NCBI RefSeq assembly: GCF_900108315.1
Contig: NZ_FNVB01000019.1
Coordinates: 1 to 55,832 of the forward strand
Origin: Saccharopolyspora kobensis
Lineage (GTDB): Bacteria > Actinomycetota > Actinomycetes > Mycobacteriales > Pseudonocardiaceae
Reading direction: 5' to 3'
DNA length: 55,832 bases
Shown here: one piece after another, positions 9,001 through 16,379 of the stretch
Position numbering within the stretch: the first letter of the stretch is position 1
Layout: every line of letters starts with the position of its first letter
Made by a program: the position numbers and the translations under genes
The notes under the pieces: generated by a model
Database searches by the model: none
Seen by the model: the letters and a program-made list of their open reading frames with translations, nothing else
What the model was told of the DNA's origin: nothing

Positions 9001-9226
9001 CGGGCTGCCCAAGCGGGTGCCCAAGACGAACCTGCTGCCGGGCTCGGTCACCCCGCGCTCGTCGCAGGCTCCGCGCCGCAAGCCAGCCGCCCCGCGCTCG
9101 GCGGACGCCGTGCGCGGCCGGATGGCCAACTTCCAGCAGGGTGTCAAACGGGGTAGGCACTCCAAGGCCGAACCGGTTTCCACCGAACCCCGCTCGAATC
9201 CGAGCCGTCCCGAGGAGCAGGAGTGA
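6056..9226 (+). CDS. cvnA: Conservon sensor histidine kinase with NIT domain
   Basis: 1056 residues from GTG 6056, which fits GGAGAGG about 8 nt upstream; ATG 6071 is an alternative. Order: cytoplasmic head, membrane helix (47-65), extracellular nitrate/nitrite-sensing-type NIT domain (about 85-310), second helix (353-371), HAMP (about 372-440), a DHp-like segment with candidate phospho-acceptor His494 (ELDHLATRM), then an ATPase domain with N-box ELLENATVFS (Asn569) and G1 RDRGVGID (Asp597). A disordered Pro/Glu tail of about 370 residues ends in a basic motif near FQQGVKRGRH. Conservon kinases of this type work with the roadblock, DUF742 and GTPase proteins encoded next, in a membrane complex likened to eukaryotic G-protein-coupled systems. 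Whether this one senses nitrate is unknown. Confidence 0.92.
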   Translation: MAVTHMSAAAQETGMLNNDPDTGADAPPGATRTKKWWLRNWRLRYKMAAVLLVPTLAALAVGGIRVYDGLTTQTRLSTIVEQVELAQQAADLTHELQRERDFAVVFTTVKGTAGGQKAADDYAAQSRKVDEAVSKLSGFEARVGEFSPEVRDSYESAMHRVGSLGALRGTINANFTSPQTLVVYNSVVDNLLQINRTVATAAVNTQVSQTARASEALGRAKEQLAQQRSILLSAALRDRFLTGQTEAMRAADARFEAAYSEFLNSANPEQQALYAARVAGAAVDTTEQIEQTALITAERDQSASLGVPAQDWGAAAGERTDLVRSVEESVLTDFHEDATELADSAWWALIRDSALLALLLVVAFGVAAFIARSMLRPLRTLRYSALEIAQQSLPDAISRVNENPSTASQVTVPPVPVHTNEEIGQVARTFDTVNQQALRLASEQALLRNNINDLFVNLARRSQTLVQRQLSLIDRLEQDEQDPDQLSSLFELDHLATRMRRNNENLLILGGTDLTRRMMRPVPLNEVLGAAVSEVEQYARIAVVDTLDLAIQGRVVNDFVHLVAELLENATVFSNPDTEVTVRAAYRRQELVIEIRDRGVGIDAEEIDDINERLTRPPEIDVAVSRRMGLFVVGQLSRRHDIRVELQNNDGLEGGATATVRLSGEFVVQITPDGPMPMPDMPRGRGDERRDSLGETGTHLGLAAAFGGRSEPPTERAPLPQLSLDQPTAFTPEPEPEPEPEESGTELSTQYSVTLSSGDSFGATDVPRWEDEQAPAADDVRAEEWPSAEVPDGQCGVPASPADLFHSPFEAEKTAKFTPTEFPSELDEPAHNGSALNGATPERAADNGTRQDAFPDTFAREGSPVQGTPGPSPAFADDEPRGASWEMDDAPTQRLPIYEAVLSQWFRESDGDDSPLGAEAKPTPPAPSPAAEPEPAAEPVAEPVAEVPRTTAPDPGWGGADVGWKAAEALLQSPEVQETTAAGLPKRVPKTNLLPGSVTPRSSQAPRRKPAAPRSADAVRGRMANFQQGVKRGRHSKAEPVSTEPRSNPSRPEEQE

Positions 9227-9654
9227 ACGGGTCCGTGCAGCAACCGATGAGCAGCAACAGCTTCAGTTGGCTGATCACCGACTTCGTGCGTCGGGTTCCC
9301 GGCGTGGCGCACTCGGTGGTCGTGTCCGCGGACGGCCTGCTGCTCGCCGGATCACAAGGTTTGCCGCGGGACCGCGCCGAGCAGCTTTCCGCGGTCGCGT
9401 CCGGTCTGGTCAGCCTCACGCAGGGCGCCGCGCGCTGCTTCGAAGCCGGCGAGGTGACCCAGACCGTGGTGGAGATGGAGCAGGGCTACCTGTTCCTGAT
9501 GTCCATCAGCGATGGTTCCTGCCTGGCCGTGCTCGCCGCGCCCAACGCCGACATCGGGCTGGTCGCCTACGAGATGACCCTGCTCGTGGAGCGGGTCGGG
9601 CGGCAGCTCACGCCGGAACTGCGCGCGCAGCTGCAGGGCATGGGCCGCCGGTGA
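9223..9654 (+). CDS. cvnB: Conservon roadblock/LC7 protein
   Basis: 143 residues. The GTG start overlaps the kinase stop (GTGA). The roadblock/LC7 fold is recognisable from FSWLITDFVRRVPGVAHSVVVSADGLLLAGS and GLVAYEMTLLVERVG. In conservons this protein resembles MglB/dynein light chains and acts as a regulator of the partner small GTPase. It is 33 nt upstream of cvnC and part of the four-gene operon. Confidence 0.93.
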   Translation: MNGSVQQPMSSNSFSWLITDFVRRVPGVAHSVVVSADGLLLAGSQGLPRDRAEQLSAVASGLVSLTQGAARCFEAGEVTQTVVEMEQGYLFLMSISDGSCLAVLAAPNADIGLVAYEMTLLVERVGRQLTPELRAQLQGMGRR

Positions 9655-9686
9655 CTCCGGCTGGAGAACGCTGAGGGGAGCTCGCC

Positions 9687-10430
9687 ATGACCACCGGTTC
9701 CGAGCCCAGCTGGGACGGTGACCTGTTCCGCCTCTACAACAAGAGGCTGAGCGCGGAGTCCTGGCAGGACGACTTCGTGGACGACGCGTCCGGCCAGAAC
9801 TCCGATTCGCTCGGCGGCTACGACCGGGCGCTGTTCGGCGGCCCCGGAGCCGACCTGTTCGGCTCCGGCTACGACTCGTCCGCGGAGGTGCCGGCCCGGC
9901 CGCGCCCGACCGACGGCGGCGGCCCGCCTTCGGTGTCCATGCCGTCGATCTCGCAGTCGATGTCCCCGATCTCCCAGTCGATGCCGTCGATCTCGCAGCC
10001 GATGGCGCCGATTTCGCAGTCCATGCCGTCGATCTCGGGATCGATGCCGGCGATCCCGAGCATCGACGGGCCGGAGGACGACGGGCTCGACAGCGGTTCG
10101 CTCGTGCGGCCTTACGCCCGCACCAGGGGGCGGACCCGCACTGATTATGATCTTGCTATCGAAACGCTGGTCACCACCAGCGAACGCGGCCGCACCCAGG
10201 CGGCCCAGTCCAGGTCCGAGCACCGCTCGATCTCCGAGCTGTGCCTGGAAGCCCGCTCCGTCGCCGAGGTCGCCGCGCACCTGCGCCTGCCTCTGGGCGT
10301 GGTGCGCGTGCTGATCGGCGACATGGCCGACACCGGCCTGGTTCTGATTCACGACAGCGGCATGGTCGTCGGCGATCGGCCGTCCATGGAGTTCTTGGAG
10401 AGGGTGCTCAGTGGGCTTCGCAGGCTCTGA
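9687..10430 (+). CDS. cvnC: Conservon DUF742 protein with heptad-repeat linker
   Basis: 247 residues; DUF742 proteins are usually about half this length. The DUF742 domain lies at the C-terminus (from SLVRPYARTRGRTR, then ISELCLEARSVAEVAAHLRLPLGVVRVLIGDMADTGLV, a winged-helix-like fold). The N-terminal half is acidic and disordered. It contains six tandem 7-residue repeats at about residues 84-125 of the form SMPSISQ/SMSPISQ/PMAPISQ, encoded by a 21-bp DNA repeat. DUF742 proteins form part of the conservon complex. The next gene starts inside this one (20-nt overlap). The repeat block may vary in number between strains. Confidence 0.92.
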   Translation: MTTGSEPSWDGDLFRLYNKRLSAESWQDDFVDDASGQNSDSLGGYDRALFGGPGADLFGSGYDSSAEVPARPRPTDGGGPPSVSMPSISQSMSPISQSMPSISQPMAPISQSMPSISGSMPAIPSIDGPEDDGLDSGSLVRPYARTRGRTRTDYDLAIETLVTTSERGRTQAAQSRSEHRSISELCLEARSVAEVAAHLRLPLGVVRVLIGDMADTGLVLIHDSGMVVGDRPSMEFLERVLSGLRRL

Positions 10431-11010
10431 TCCCCGCACGACGCCCGGCGGCCGGAAGACCTCGACGAAGATCGTGGTCGCCGGCGGGTTCGGCGTCGGG
10501 AAGACGACTTTCGTCGGCTCGGTCTCGGAAATCGTGCCGCTGACCACCGAAGCGGTGATGACCGAGGCCAGCGTCGGGGTCGACGACCTCAGCGCCACGC
10601 CGGGCAAGGTCACCACCACGGTGGCGATGGACTTCGGCCGCGTCTCGCTGGACTCGGAGCTGATCCTCTACCTGTTCGGCACCCCCGGCCAGCACCGGTT
10701 CTGGTTCATGTGGGACGACCTGGTGAAGGGCGCGATCGGCGCGGTGGTGTTGGTCGACACCCGCCGCCTGGCGGACGCCTTCGCATCGATCGACTTCTTC
10801 GACGACCGCGGCCTGCCGTACATCGTCGCGGTGAACACCTTCGACGGCGTCATGCACCACCGCATGGAGGACGTCCGAGAGGCGCTGACCATCGACCCGT
10901 CGGTGCCGATGATCAGCGTCGACGCCCGGAACCGCGAGAGCACCAAGCAGGCGCTGATCGCCCTGGTCACCCACGCCATGCGCCAGCGCATGGCCACCAC
11001 GGCCCAGTAG
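10411..11010 (+). CDS. cvnD: Conservon small GTPase (MglA/Ras-like)
   Basis: 199 residues from GTG 10411, overlapping cvnC by 20 nt. It has a P-loop GGFGVGKTT (25-33), switch/G3 GTPGQ (90-94) and G4 NTFD (142-145), a variant of NKxD normal for this family. It is thought to cycle between GDP and GTP under control of the roadblock and kinase proteins. It is the last gene of the operon. An AT-rich composite palindromic element starts 30 nt after its stop and may serve as terminator. Confidence 0.93.
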   Translation: MGFAGSDPRTTPGGRKTSTKIVVAGGFGVGKTTFVGSVSEIVPLTTEAVMTEASVGVDDLSATPGKVTTTVAMDFGRVSLDSELILYLFGTPGQHRFWFMWDDLVKGAIGAVVLVDTRRLADAFASIDFFDDRGLPYIVAVNTFDGVMHHRMEDVREALTIDPSVPMISVDARNRESTKQALIALVTHAMRQRMATTAQ

Positions 11011-11040
11011 CACCGTCGACCAGCCGGGCGCAGGCGGTCC

Positions 11041-11179
11041 GCAATTTCAATTGAAATCACACATCCGATTTCAATTGAAATTGCGGATCTACGGCGTGTC
11101 GGGACGCGACACGCCGGTGCCGGTGGACGACTTCGGCAATTTCAATTGAAATTTGACGTTAAATTTCAATTGAAGTTGC
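11041..11179. repeat. Composite AT-rich palindromic element, copy 1
   Basis: Unit A (11041-11084) has arms GCAATTTCAATTGAAATC and its exact reverse complement with an 8-nt loop. A hairpin GGCGTGTCG/CGACACGCC follows at 11093-11115. Unit B (11136-11179) has 19-nt arms with one mismatch and a 6-nt loop. Each arm is itself built on the palindrome ATTTCAATTGAAAT. Unit starts are 95 bp apart. Copies 2 and 3 at 30267 and 55673 have the same plan. It lies between cvnD and the convergent gene that starts at 13627. Confidence 0.9.
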
Positions 11180-11221
11180 GTACCGACGGACCGCGCGGCC
11201 GGACGGCGCCGGTCCGGACAG

Positions 11222-11374
11222 ACCTCACGACCGGACGGACCTCACGACCGGACGGGTCTCGTGACCGGACGGGTCTCGTGACCGGACGGGTCTCGTGACC
11301 GGACGGGTCTCGTGACCGGGTGGGGCTCGTGGTCGGGTGGGGCTCGTGACCGGACGGTCCGGGTGGTCGGGTGG
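11222..11374. repeat. Tandem array of nine 17-bp units (minisatellite)
   Basis: Nine contiguous 17-bp units of the type CTCGTGACCGGACGGGT. Three are identical (11256-11306), with diverged units on both sides. The array ends exactly at the base before the stop codon (11375-11377) of the leftward helicase-associated gene. The copy number is likely variable. Confidence 0.9.
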
Positions 11375-13627
11375 TTAGTCCTCGACGACTGCGACGGTCA
11401 TGATGCGGTGGAGCGGGTAGTGGCCGAGCTCCTCGCTCGTGGTGTCCACTCCTTGGAGCACTCCGCCGCCGACGCTGACCGGGCGGACCACGCGCTCGCT
11501 GCGCACGCCGCGCGTGTCCACGAAGCCCAGCCACACGCTCCGGCGCTGCCGCGCCGCGTCGCGCAGCAGCTGCAGCGTCGCTTCCGCGCTCGGACGCCCG
11601 CGCTCGGGGCTCACGGCGCTGCCGCGCCGCGCCGCTCCCGCGCGGTCTCCCGCGCGCAGCTGCGCCACGAGCTCCGCCAGCTGCTCCGCGCTCGGGCGCG
11701 CGATCGCCGCCGGCGCTGCCGGGCGGCTCTTGCCGCGCACTCGGCGGCCGCTCTCCCGGAGGTCGAGGACGTTGCCGTCGGGGCCTTCGGCCACCGGCGT
11801 GAATCCCGCCGCTCGCAGGGTTTCCACCACGTCGGCCAGCGGTAGCGGGCTGACCAGGACGGTGGGCGCGATGCGGCGCAGTTCGAGCTCCTCGCTCGCC
11901 GGTTTGGCCATGATCTCGGCCAGCAGCAGCGGATCGTCGCAGCGCAGGAAGGCCGCTGCGGTGCCCGCGCGGAGGCGGCCGTGGCGGCGGGCGACGTCGT
12001 CGATCAGGTAGGTCAGGGCCTGCGGGATCGGCGTCCGCGAGCGGTTGCGGAACAGCGCGTGCAGGTCGTCGGCGGTGTAGCCGGCGTCGAGCGCGCGGCG
12101 GACGCTGGCGTCGCTGATCCGGTAAACCGTTGCGCTGCCCGCGGATTCGACGTCGGCGACGAGCTTCATCTCGATGGCCAGGTCCGGTTCGAGGCGTCCC
12201 GGCGCGACCACCGTCAGGTCGGCCTGCACCAGCACGTGGTCCAGCGGTTCGGGCAGCGCGTCGGCGAGCAGCCGAGCGGCTCCGGCCGCGCCGTCGGCGA
12301 GCAGTGCGCGTCCGGCGCTGGTCAGCGCGTGCAGCGCGACGATGCCGAGCGCGGTCGCCTCGGCGAGGATCCAGCGCACCAGATCGTCGCGCAGTCGGCC
12401 GCCGCGGCGCGGGGCCCGCCAGGCGAGCACGGCTGCGACGTCGTCGGGCCGGGCGCCGTGACCACCGGGCAGCTCGTCCAGGTAGTCGAGGACGCGGCGG
12501 CGGTCCTTCGGGGCGAGCGGGCGGCGGAGGTCTTCGGACAGCGGCCCGAGCAGGCGGTCCTTCTCGTCGCGGGCGCCGATCAGGCCGGGCAGCCGCGGCA
12601 GGTCGAGCCAGGCCTGCGCGAGCGCGGCCCAGCGCTGCTCGGGCGGGGAGGCCAGCCAGGTGTCGGACTGGTAGGTCGGCACCCACTGCGGTTCGGCGGC
12701 TTCGCTGTTGGCGATGAGGTTGGCCGCGACGGCGAGTTCCACCAGCAGTCCGAGCCGCGCCTCGTCGACCTCGATGGTCTTGGCGGTGCGGCGCAGCTCG
12801 CGCACTCCGACGCCGCCGGAGCGCAGCACGTCCGGCGGATCCTCGCCCCAGGCGTTGAGCAGGTCTTCGACGTGCCGCAGCAGCTCCAGCACCTCGCCGC
12901 CGCCGGTGCTGTCCACCGTCGACCGGTCGGAACCGGTCAGGTCCGGGATCGGCTCGTCCGGCTCGACCTCGCCCATCGGGTGATCCCCGCGCACGGCGAG
13001 CGCGAGCTGCCGGGGCAGTTCGACGGTCTCGGCGTCGCGCCGCAGCAGCAGGCCCTTGGCCAGCAGGCGCTGCACCGGGTTCGTCGCCTGCTCGAGCGTG
13101 ACGTGCTTGGCGGCGTCCTTGGTCTTGCCGACCGGCGAGCCGGCGGCGAGCTTGCCGACCAGCCGTCGCTCCTCCTCGTCGAGATCGGCGAGCGCGGCCT
13201 TCGCGGCGTCCTCGGTCAGGTGCTCGGCCCGGCGGCCGAGCCCGGCGGGGAAGTTGGGCAGCACCTCGCGCGCCGCCGACGAGATGGCCAGCTCGTCGTC
13301 ATCGCCCCACGTCAGCGCCAGGCGGCGCAGCCGCTCGACGGCCCGCCGAGCCTGCTGCGGAGTGATCTCGCCGCCCAGCATCCCGGCGACCGCTTCCAGC
13401 GGAACCGGCTTGAGATCGGCGTCGAGCAGCACCAGCGCTTCGAGGGTGGAGAGCGCGAAGGAGTCCAGGTCTTCGCAGGCCCGCGCCACCGACGAGCGCA
13501 CCCCGACGCGCGTGGCCAGCACCGAGGTGTCGGCGGGCGGCGGCGTCGCGAGGTCCGGGCGAGCGCGCAGCAGCGCCACGAGGGTCTCGTCGCCGCGTTC
13601 CCGCAGCCATTCCGCAAGCGAAGACAT
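11375..13627 (-). CDS. Helicase-associated (XPB N-terminal domain-like) protein
   Basis: 750 residues from ATG 13627 (MSSLAEWLRERGDETL); longer upstream frames lack support. It resembles M. tuberculosis Rv0862c, a protein annotated with a helicase C3/XPB N-terminal-type region and normally encoded beside the XPB helicase. Visible parts are a repetitive winged-helix-like N-terminal half (VARACEDLDSFALSTLEALVLLDAD), a middle section with LVQADLTVVAPGRLEPDLAIEM, and a C-terminal WYL-like segment (SVWLGFVDTRGVRSERVVRPVSV). No Walker A motif is present, so it is not itself a helicase motor. The partner XPB gene is absent from the expected downstream position: a tandem array, a composite palindrome and the conservon lie there. 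The role is probably in DNA repair or nucleic-acid binding. Confidence 0.8.
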   Translation of the reverse strand: MSSLAEWLRERGDETLVALLRARPDLATPPPADTSVLATRVGVRSSVARACEDLDSFALSTLEALVLLDADLKPVPLEAVAGMLGGEITPQQARRAVERLRRLALTWGDDDELAISSAAREVLPNFPAGLGRRAEHLTEDAAKAALADLDEEERRLVGKLAAGSPVGKTKDAAKHVTLEQATNPVQRLLAKGLLLRRDAETVELPRQLALAVRGDHPMGEVEPDEPIPDLTGSDRSTVDSTGGGEVLELLRHVEDLLNAWGEDPPDVLRSGGVGVRELRRTAKTIEVDEARLGLLVELAVAANLIANSEAAEPQWVPTYQSDTWLASPPEQRWAALAQAWLDLPRLPGLIGARDEKDRLLGPLSEDLRRPLAPKDRRRVLDYLDELPGGHGARPDDVAAVLAWRAPRRGGRLRDDLVRWILAEATALGIVALHALTSAGRALLADGAAGAARLLADALPEPLDHVLVQADLTVVAPGRLEPDLAIEMKLVADVESAGSATVYRISDASVRRALDAGYTADDLHALFRNRSRTPIPQALTYLIDDVARRHGRLRAGTAAAFLRCDDPLLLAEIMAKPASEELELRRIAPTVLVSPLPLADVVETLRAAGFTPVAEGPDGNVLDLRESGRRVRGKSRPAAPAAIARPSAEQLAELVAQLRAGDRAGAARRGSAVSPERGRPSAEATLQLLRDAARQRRSVWLGFVDTRGVRSERVVRPVSVGGGVLQGVDTTSEELGHYPLHRIMTVAVVED

Positions 13628-13936
13628 CCCCACCACGATACCCAGCACTACGCCGGTTCCGAGCCCTAGAAGCTGCACTGACGAACCCGTTCTGCGTGGC
13701 GGTGCGGGTTCAGCGCCCTGGACGCCGGGAGGTCCGCTACGCGGCGAGCGGGCTGTCCTCGTCAGGCGAGCGCCGAGAACCCGCAGCGGTGGCCTGAGCG
13801 GCTGCGCCGCTTTGAAGATCGAAAACAGGTCGTGGAGGTCCGCCGGACTATGGGCATGCACACCCTTGGATGAGGTTGACCACCACATCCGGCAAACTGG
13901 ACCTGCACCGTTAGCCGGAATGCACAGGAGGACGAC
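13628..13936. other. Divergent intergenic region
   Basis: 309 bases between the leftward helicase-associated gene and the rightward small gene at 13937. It presumably carries both promoters. I see no structured RNA or clear operator; short frames here look like shadows. Confidence 0.4.
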
Positions 13937-14122
13937 GTGGCCGGCAAGACCAACAAGGACCGCATCGACCCGACGTGGCCGCAGGTCACCGACGGGGAGC
14001 ACGCGGTGAGCGAGTTCTGGGCCGACAAGCAGGGTGCGGAGTCGCCGTTCGGCAGCACCACCTTCCCGCTCGACCAGGACGTCGTGCCCTACGTCCACCC
14101 GGTCACGCGCATCAACAAGTAA
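13937..14122 (+). CDS. Small conserved actinobacterial protein (Rv0863 position)
   Basis: 61 residues from GTG 13937 preceded by AGGAGG. The polypeptide is polar and without membrane segments (KTNKDRIDPTWPQVTDGEHAVSEFW... ending in YVHPVTRINK). It occupies the position of Rv0863 in M. tuberculosis, between the helicase-associated gene and moaC. I do not recognise a function. Confidence 0.7.
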   Translation: MAGKTNKDRIDPTWPQVTDGEHAVSEFWADKQGAESPFGSTTFPLDQDVVPYVHPVTRINK

Positions 14123-14260
14123 TCCGGGTTGTCAAGGGCAACTCAGGAGTAACCGGCCGGACGTCGCTCACACTCGGGAAAGTTTTAGGATTTTTCGTGC
14201 TGGGTGAAGTTCTGGTCGTTCAGCAGGCCCGCAGGGCTTGCATCCCGGATGAGCGATCCA

Positions 14261-14286
14261 CTCCGGCGGTCGGCGGACCGCCGGAG
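14261..14286. other. Hairpin in leader of malic enzyme gene
   Basis: A perfect 11-bp stem (14261-14271 with 14276-14286) and 4-nt loop lie about 50 nt upstream of the malic enzyme start. It could be a terminator for the small gene at 13937 or a leader structure. Confidence 0.5.
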
Positions 14287-14335
14287 AACGGCGCCCGACA
14301 AAGTCCATAGCCGTACCGCTCGACAGGGGTGTGCC

Positions 14336-15790
14336 ATGCCGGTTCCAGGTCCGGGTTATTCGATCACCGTGCGCGTCGAGGCTCCGCCGTCGACGACCGC
14401 AGCGGGCGATCTGACCAGCGCGATCGGTCGCGCGGGCGGAGTCATCACGGCGTTCGACGTGGTCGAGTCGCACGCCGATCGCATCGTCGTCGACATCACC
14501 TGCAACGCGCGGTCCGCCGACCACGCCAACGACCTCGCCGAGGTCCTCGACGCGCTGCCCGGCGTCCGGATCCGCAAGATCTCGGACCGCACCTTCCTGA
14601 TCCACCTCGGCGGCAAGATCGAGGTCAACTCCCGGGTCGCGCTGAACAACCGCGACGACCTCTCCCGCGCGTACACGCCGGGCGTCGCGCGGGTGTGCAC
14701 CGCCATCGCGGAGAACCCGGAGGACGCCCGCCGCCTGACCGTGAAGCGCAACGCGGTCGCGGTGGTCACCGACGGTTCGGCCGTGCTCGGCCTCGGCAAC
14801 ATCGGCCCGGAGGCCGCGCTGCCGGTGATGGAGGGCAAGGCGGCGCTGTTCAAGAAGTTCGCCGGCGTCAACGCCTGGCCGGTGTGCCTGGACACCCAGG
14901 ACACCGAGGAGATCATCCGCGCGGTCGAGCTGATCGCCCCGGTCTACGGCGGCATCAACCTGGAGGACATCGCGGCCCCGCGCTGCTTCGAGATCGAGGC
15001 CCGGCTGCGCGAGAAGCTGAACATCCCGGTCTTCCACGACGACCAGCACGGCACCGCGATCGTCGTGCTCGCCGCGCTGCGCAACGCCCTGCGCGTGGTG
15101 GACAAGGACATCGCCGACTGCCGCATCGTGGTGTGCGGCGTGGGCGCGGCCGGTTCGGCGATCATCCGCCTGCTGCAGCACAAGAAGCCCGCCGACATCA
15201 TCGCGGTGGACATCGACGGCATCGTGCACACCGGGCGCGGCGACTCCGACCCGAACCTGCAGTCCATCGCCGCGGGCACCAACAAGGACGGCCGCACCGG
15301 CGCGCTCTCCGACGCGGTGCGCGGCGCGGACGTGTTCATCGGCGTCTCGGCGCCGAACCTGCTGACCGCCGACGACGTGTCGACGATGAACGCCGACTCG
15401 ATCGTCTTCGCGCTGGCCAACCCGGACCCGGAGATCGACCCGCTCGAGGCGCAGAAGCACGCCAAGATCGTGGCGACCGGCCGCAGTGACTACCCGAACC
15501 AGATCAACAACGTGCTGGCGTTCCCGGGCGTCTTCCGCGGTCTGCTCGACGCGCACGCGCACCAGATCACCGACGACATGATGATCGCGGCGTCCAACGC
15601 GATCGCCGACGTGGTCGACGGCGAGCGCCTCAACGCCTCGTTCATCGTCCCGAGCGTCTTCGACTCGGCGGTCTCCCCGGCGGTCGCCGAGGCGGTCAAG
15701 AAGGCCGCGCTGGCAGCCAAGTCCGGCGAACCGTCCGCCGAGGGCGGCTCGTCCCTCCCGTGGAGCATGGCCGAGGACATCGACTTCTGA
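14336..15790 (+). CDS. NAD(P)-dependent malic enzyme with N-terminal ACT-like domain
   Basis: 484 residues from ATG 14336. An N-terminal ~75-residue ACT-like domain (YSITVRVEAPPS...VVDITCNARSADHANDL) precedes the malic enzyme proper. The catalytic part shows SRAYTPGVARVC, a metal/substrate segment EDIAAPRCFEIE, FHDDQHGTAIV and the Rossmann motif GVGAAGSAIIRLL. It decarboxylates malate to pyruvate with reduction of NAD or NADP in central carbon metabolism. ACT domains usually bind small effectors, so allosteric control is likely. It is followed by a strong terminator and then moaC. Confidence 0.93.
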   Translation: MPVPGPGYSITVRVEAPPSTTAAGDLTSAIGRAGGVITAFDVVESHADRIVVDITCNARSADHANDLAEVLDALPGVRIRKISDRTFLIHLGGKIEVNSRVALNNRDDLSRAYTPGVARVCTAIAENPEDARRLTVKRNAVAVVTDGSAVLGLGNIGPEAALPVMEGKAALFKKFAGVNAWPVCLDTQDTEEIIRAVELIAPVYGGINLEDIAAPRCFEIEARLREKLNIPVFHDDQHGTAIVVLAALRNALRVVDKDIADCRIVVCGVGAAGSAIIRLLQHKKPADIIAVDIDGIVHTGRGDSDPNLQSIAAGTNKDGRTGALSDAVRGADVFIGVSAPNLLTADDVSTMNADSIVFALANPDPEIDPLEAQKHAKIVATGRSDYPNQINNVLAFPGVFRGLLDAHAHQITDDMMIAASNAIADVVDGERLNASFIVPSVFDSAVSPAVAEAVKKAALAAKSGEPSAEGGSSLPWSMAEDIDF

Positions 15791-15801
15791 CCGGTTCTCG
15801 T

Positions 15802-15840
15802 CGAAGGTCCCCTCCCGTCAACGGCGGTGGGGGACCTTCG
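15802..15840 (+). terminator. Rho-independent terminator after malic enzyme
   Basis: The 11-bp stem CGAAGGTCCCC/GGGGACCTTCG is followed by CTTTTCC. Confidence 0.85.
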
Positions 15841-15880
15841 CTTTTCCGGGCGGGTTTCCGGGTGCTCTAGGCTTCGGGGC

Positions 15881-16360
15881 ATGGCGCAGGAAGAGCTCAC
15901 GCACGTCGACGAGACCGGTGCTGCCCGGATGGTCGACGTGTCCGCGAAGGAGGCCACCGCCCGCCGGGCCGTCGCCACCGGGGTGGTGCGGACGACGGCC
16001 GAGGTGATCGCCCTGCTGCGCCGCGACGACCTGCCCAAGGGCGACGCGATCGCCACCGCCCGCATCGCGGGCATCATGGCGGCCAAGCGGACGCCGGACC
16101 TGATCCCGCTGTGCCACCCGATCGCCATCTCCGGCGCCAAGGTCGAGCTGGAGCCGGGCGAGGCGGAGGTCCGGATCACCGCGACGGTCAAGACCACCGA
16201 CCGCACCGGGGTGGAAATGGAAGCCCTGACCGCGGTCGCGGTCGCGGGCCTCGCCCTGCACGACATGATCAAGGCGGTCGACCCGTCGGCGACGCTCGAC
16301 GAGATCCGGGTGGAGCGCAAAGAGGGCGGCAAGACCGGCACCTGGACCCGCGAGTCCTGA
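15881..16360 (+). CDS. moaC: Cyclic pyranopterin monophosphate synthase accessory protein MoaC
   Basis: 159 residues, full length for the family. Conserved blocks are MVDVSAKEATARRAVA, KGDAIATARIAGIMAAKRT, LIPLCHPI and GVEMEALTAVAVAGLALHDM. Together with MoaA it converts GTP to cyclic pyranopterin monophosphate, the first step of molybdenum cofactor synthesis. It sits 19 nt upstream of the mog-moaE fusion, in one operon. The order matches moaC2-mog-moaE2 of M. tuberculosis. Confidence 0.96.
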   Translation: MAQEELTHVDETGAARMVDVSAKEATARRAVATGVVRTTAEVIALLRRDDLPKGDAIATARIAGIMAAKRTPDLIPLCHPIAISGAKVELEPGEAEVRITATVKTTDRTGVEMEALTAVAVAGLALHDMIKAVDPSATLDEIRVERKEGGKTGTWTRES

Positions 16361-16379
16361 CCGCACACAGGAGGTCTCC

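Noticed and set aside
5825..9160. 1111-residue leftward open frame antisense to cvnA
   Set aside because: It has composition typical of a high-GC shadow frame (Arg/Gly/Val/Leu with QHR-rich runs), no domain, and lies entirely opposite a clear histidine kinase.
11041..11179. CRISPR array or phage attachment site
   Set aside because: Only two palindromic units with a fixed hairpin between them, no unique spacers, no cas genes, no tRNA or integrase nearby.
11166..12686. 506-residue leftward frame covering the minisatellite
   Set aside because: It is an out-of-frame shadow of the helicase-associated gene; Arg/Pro-rich without domains.
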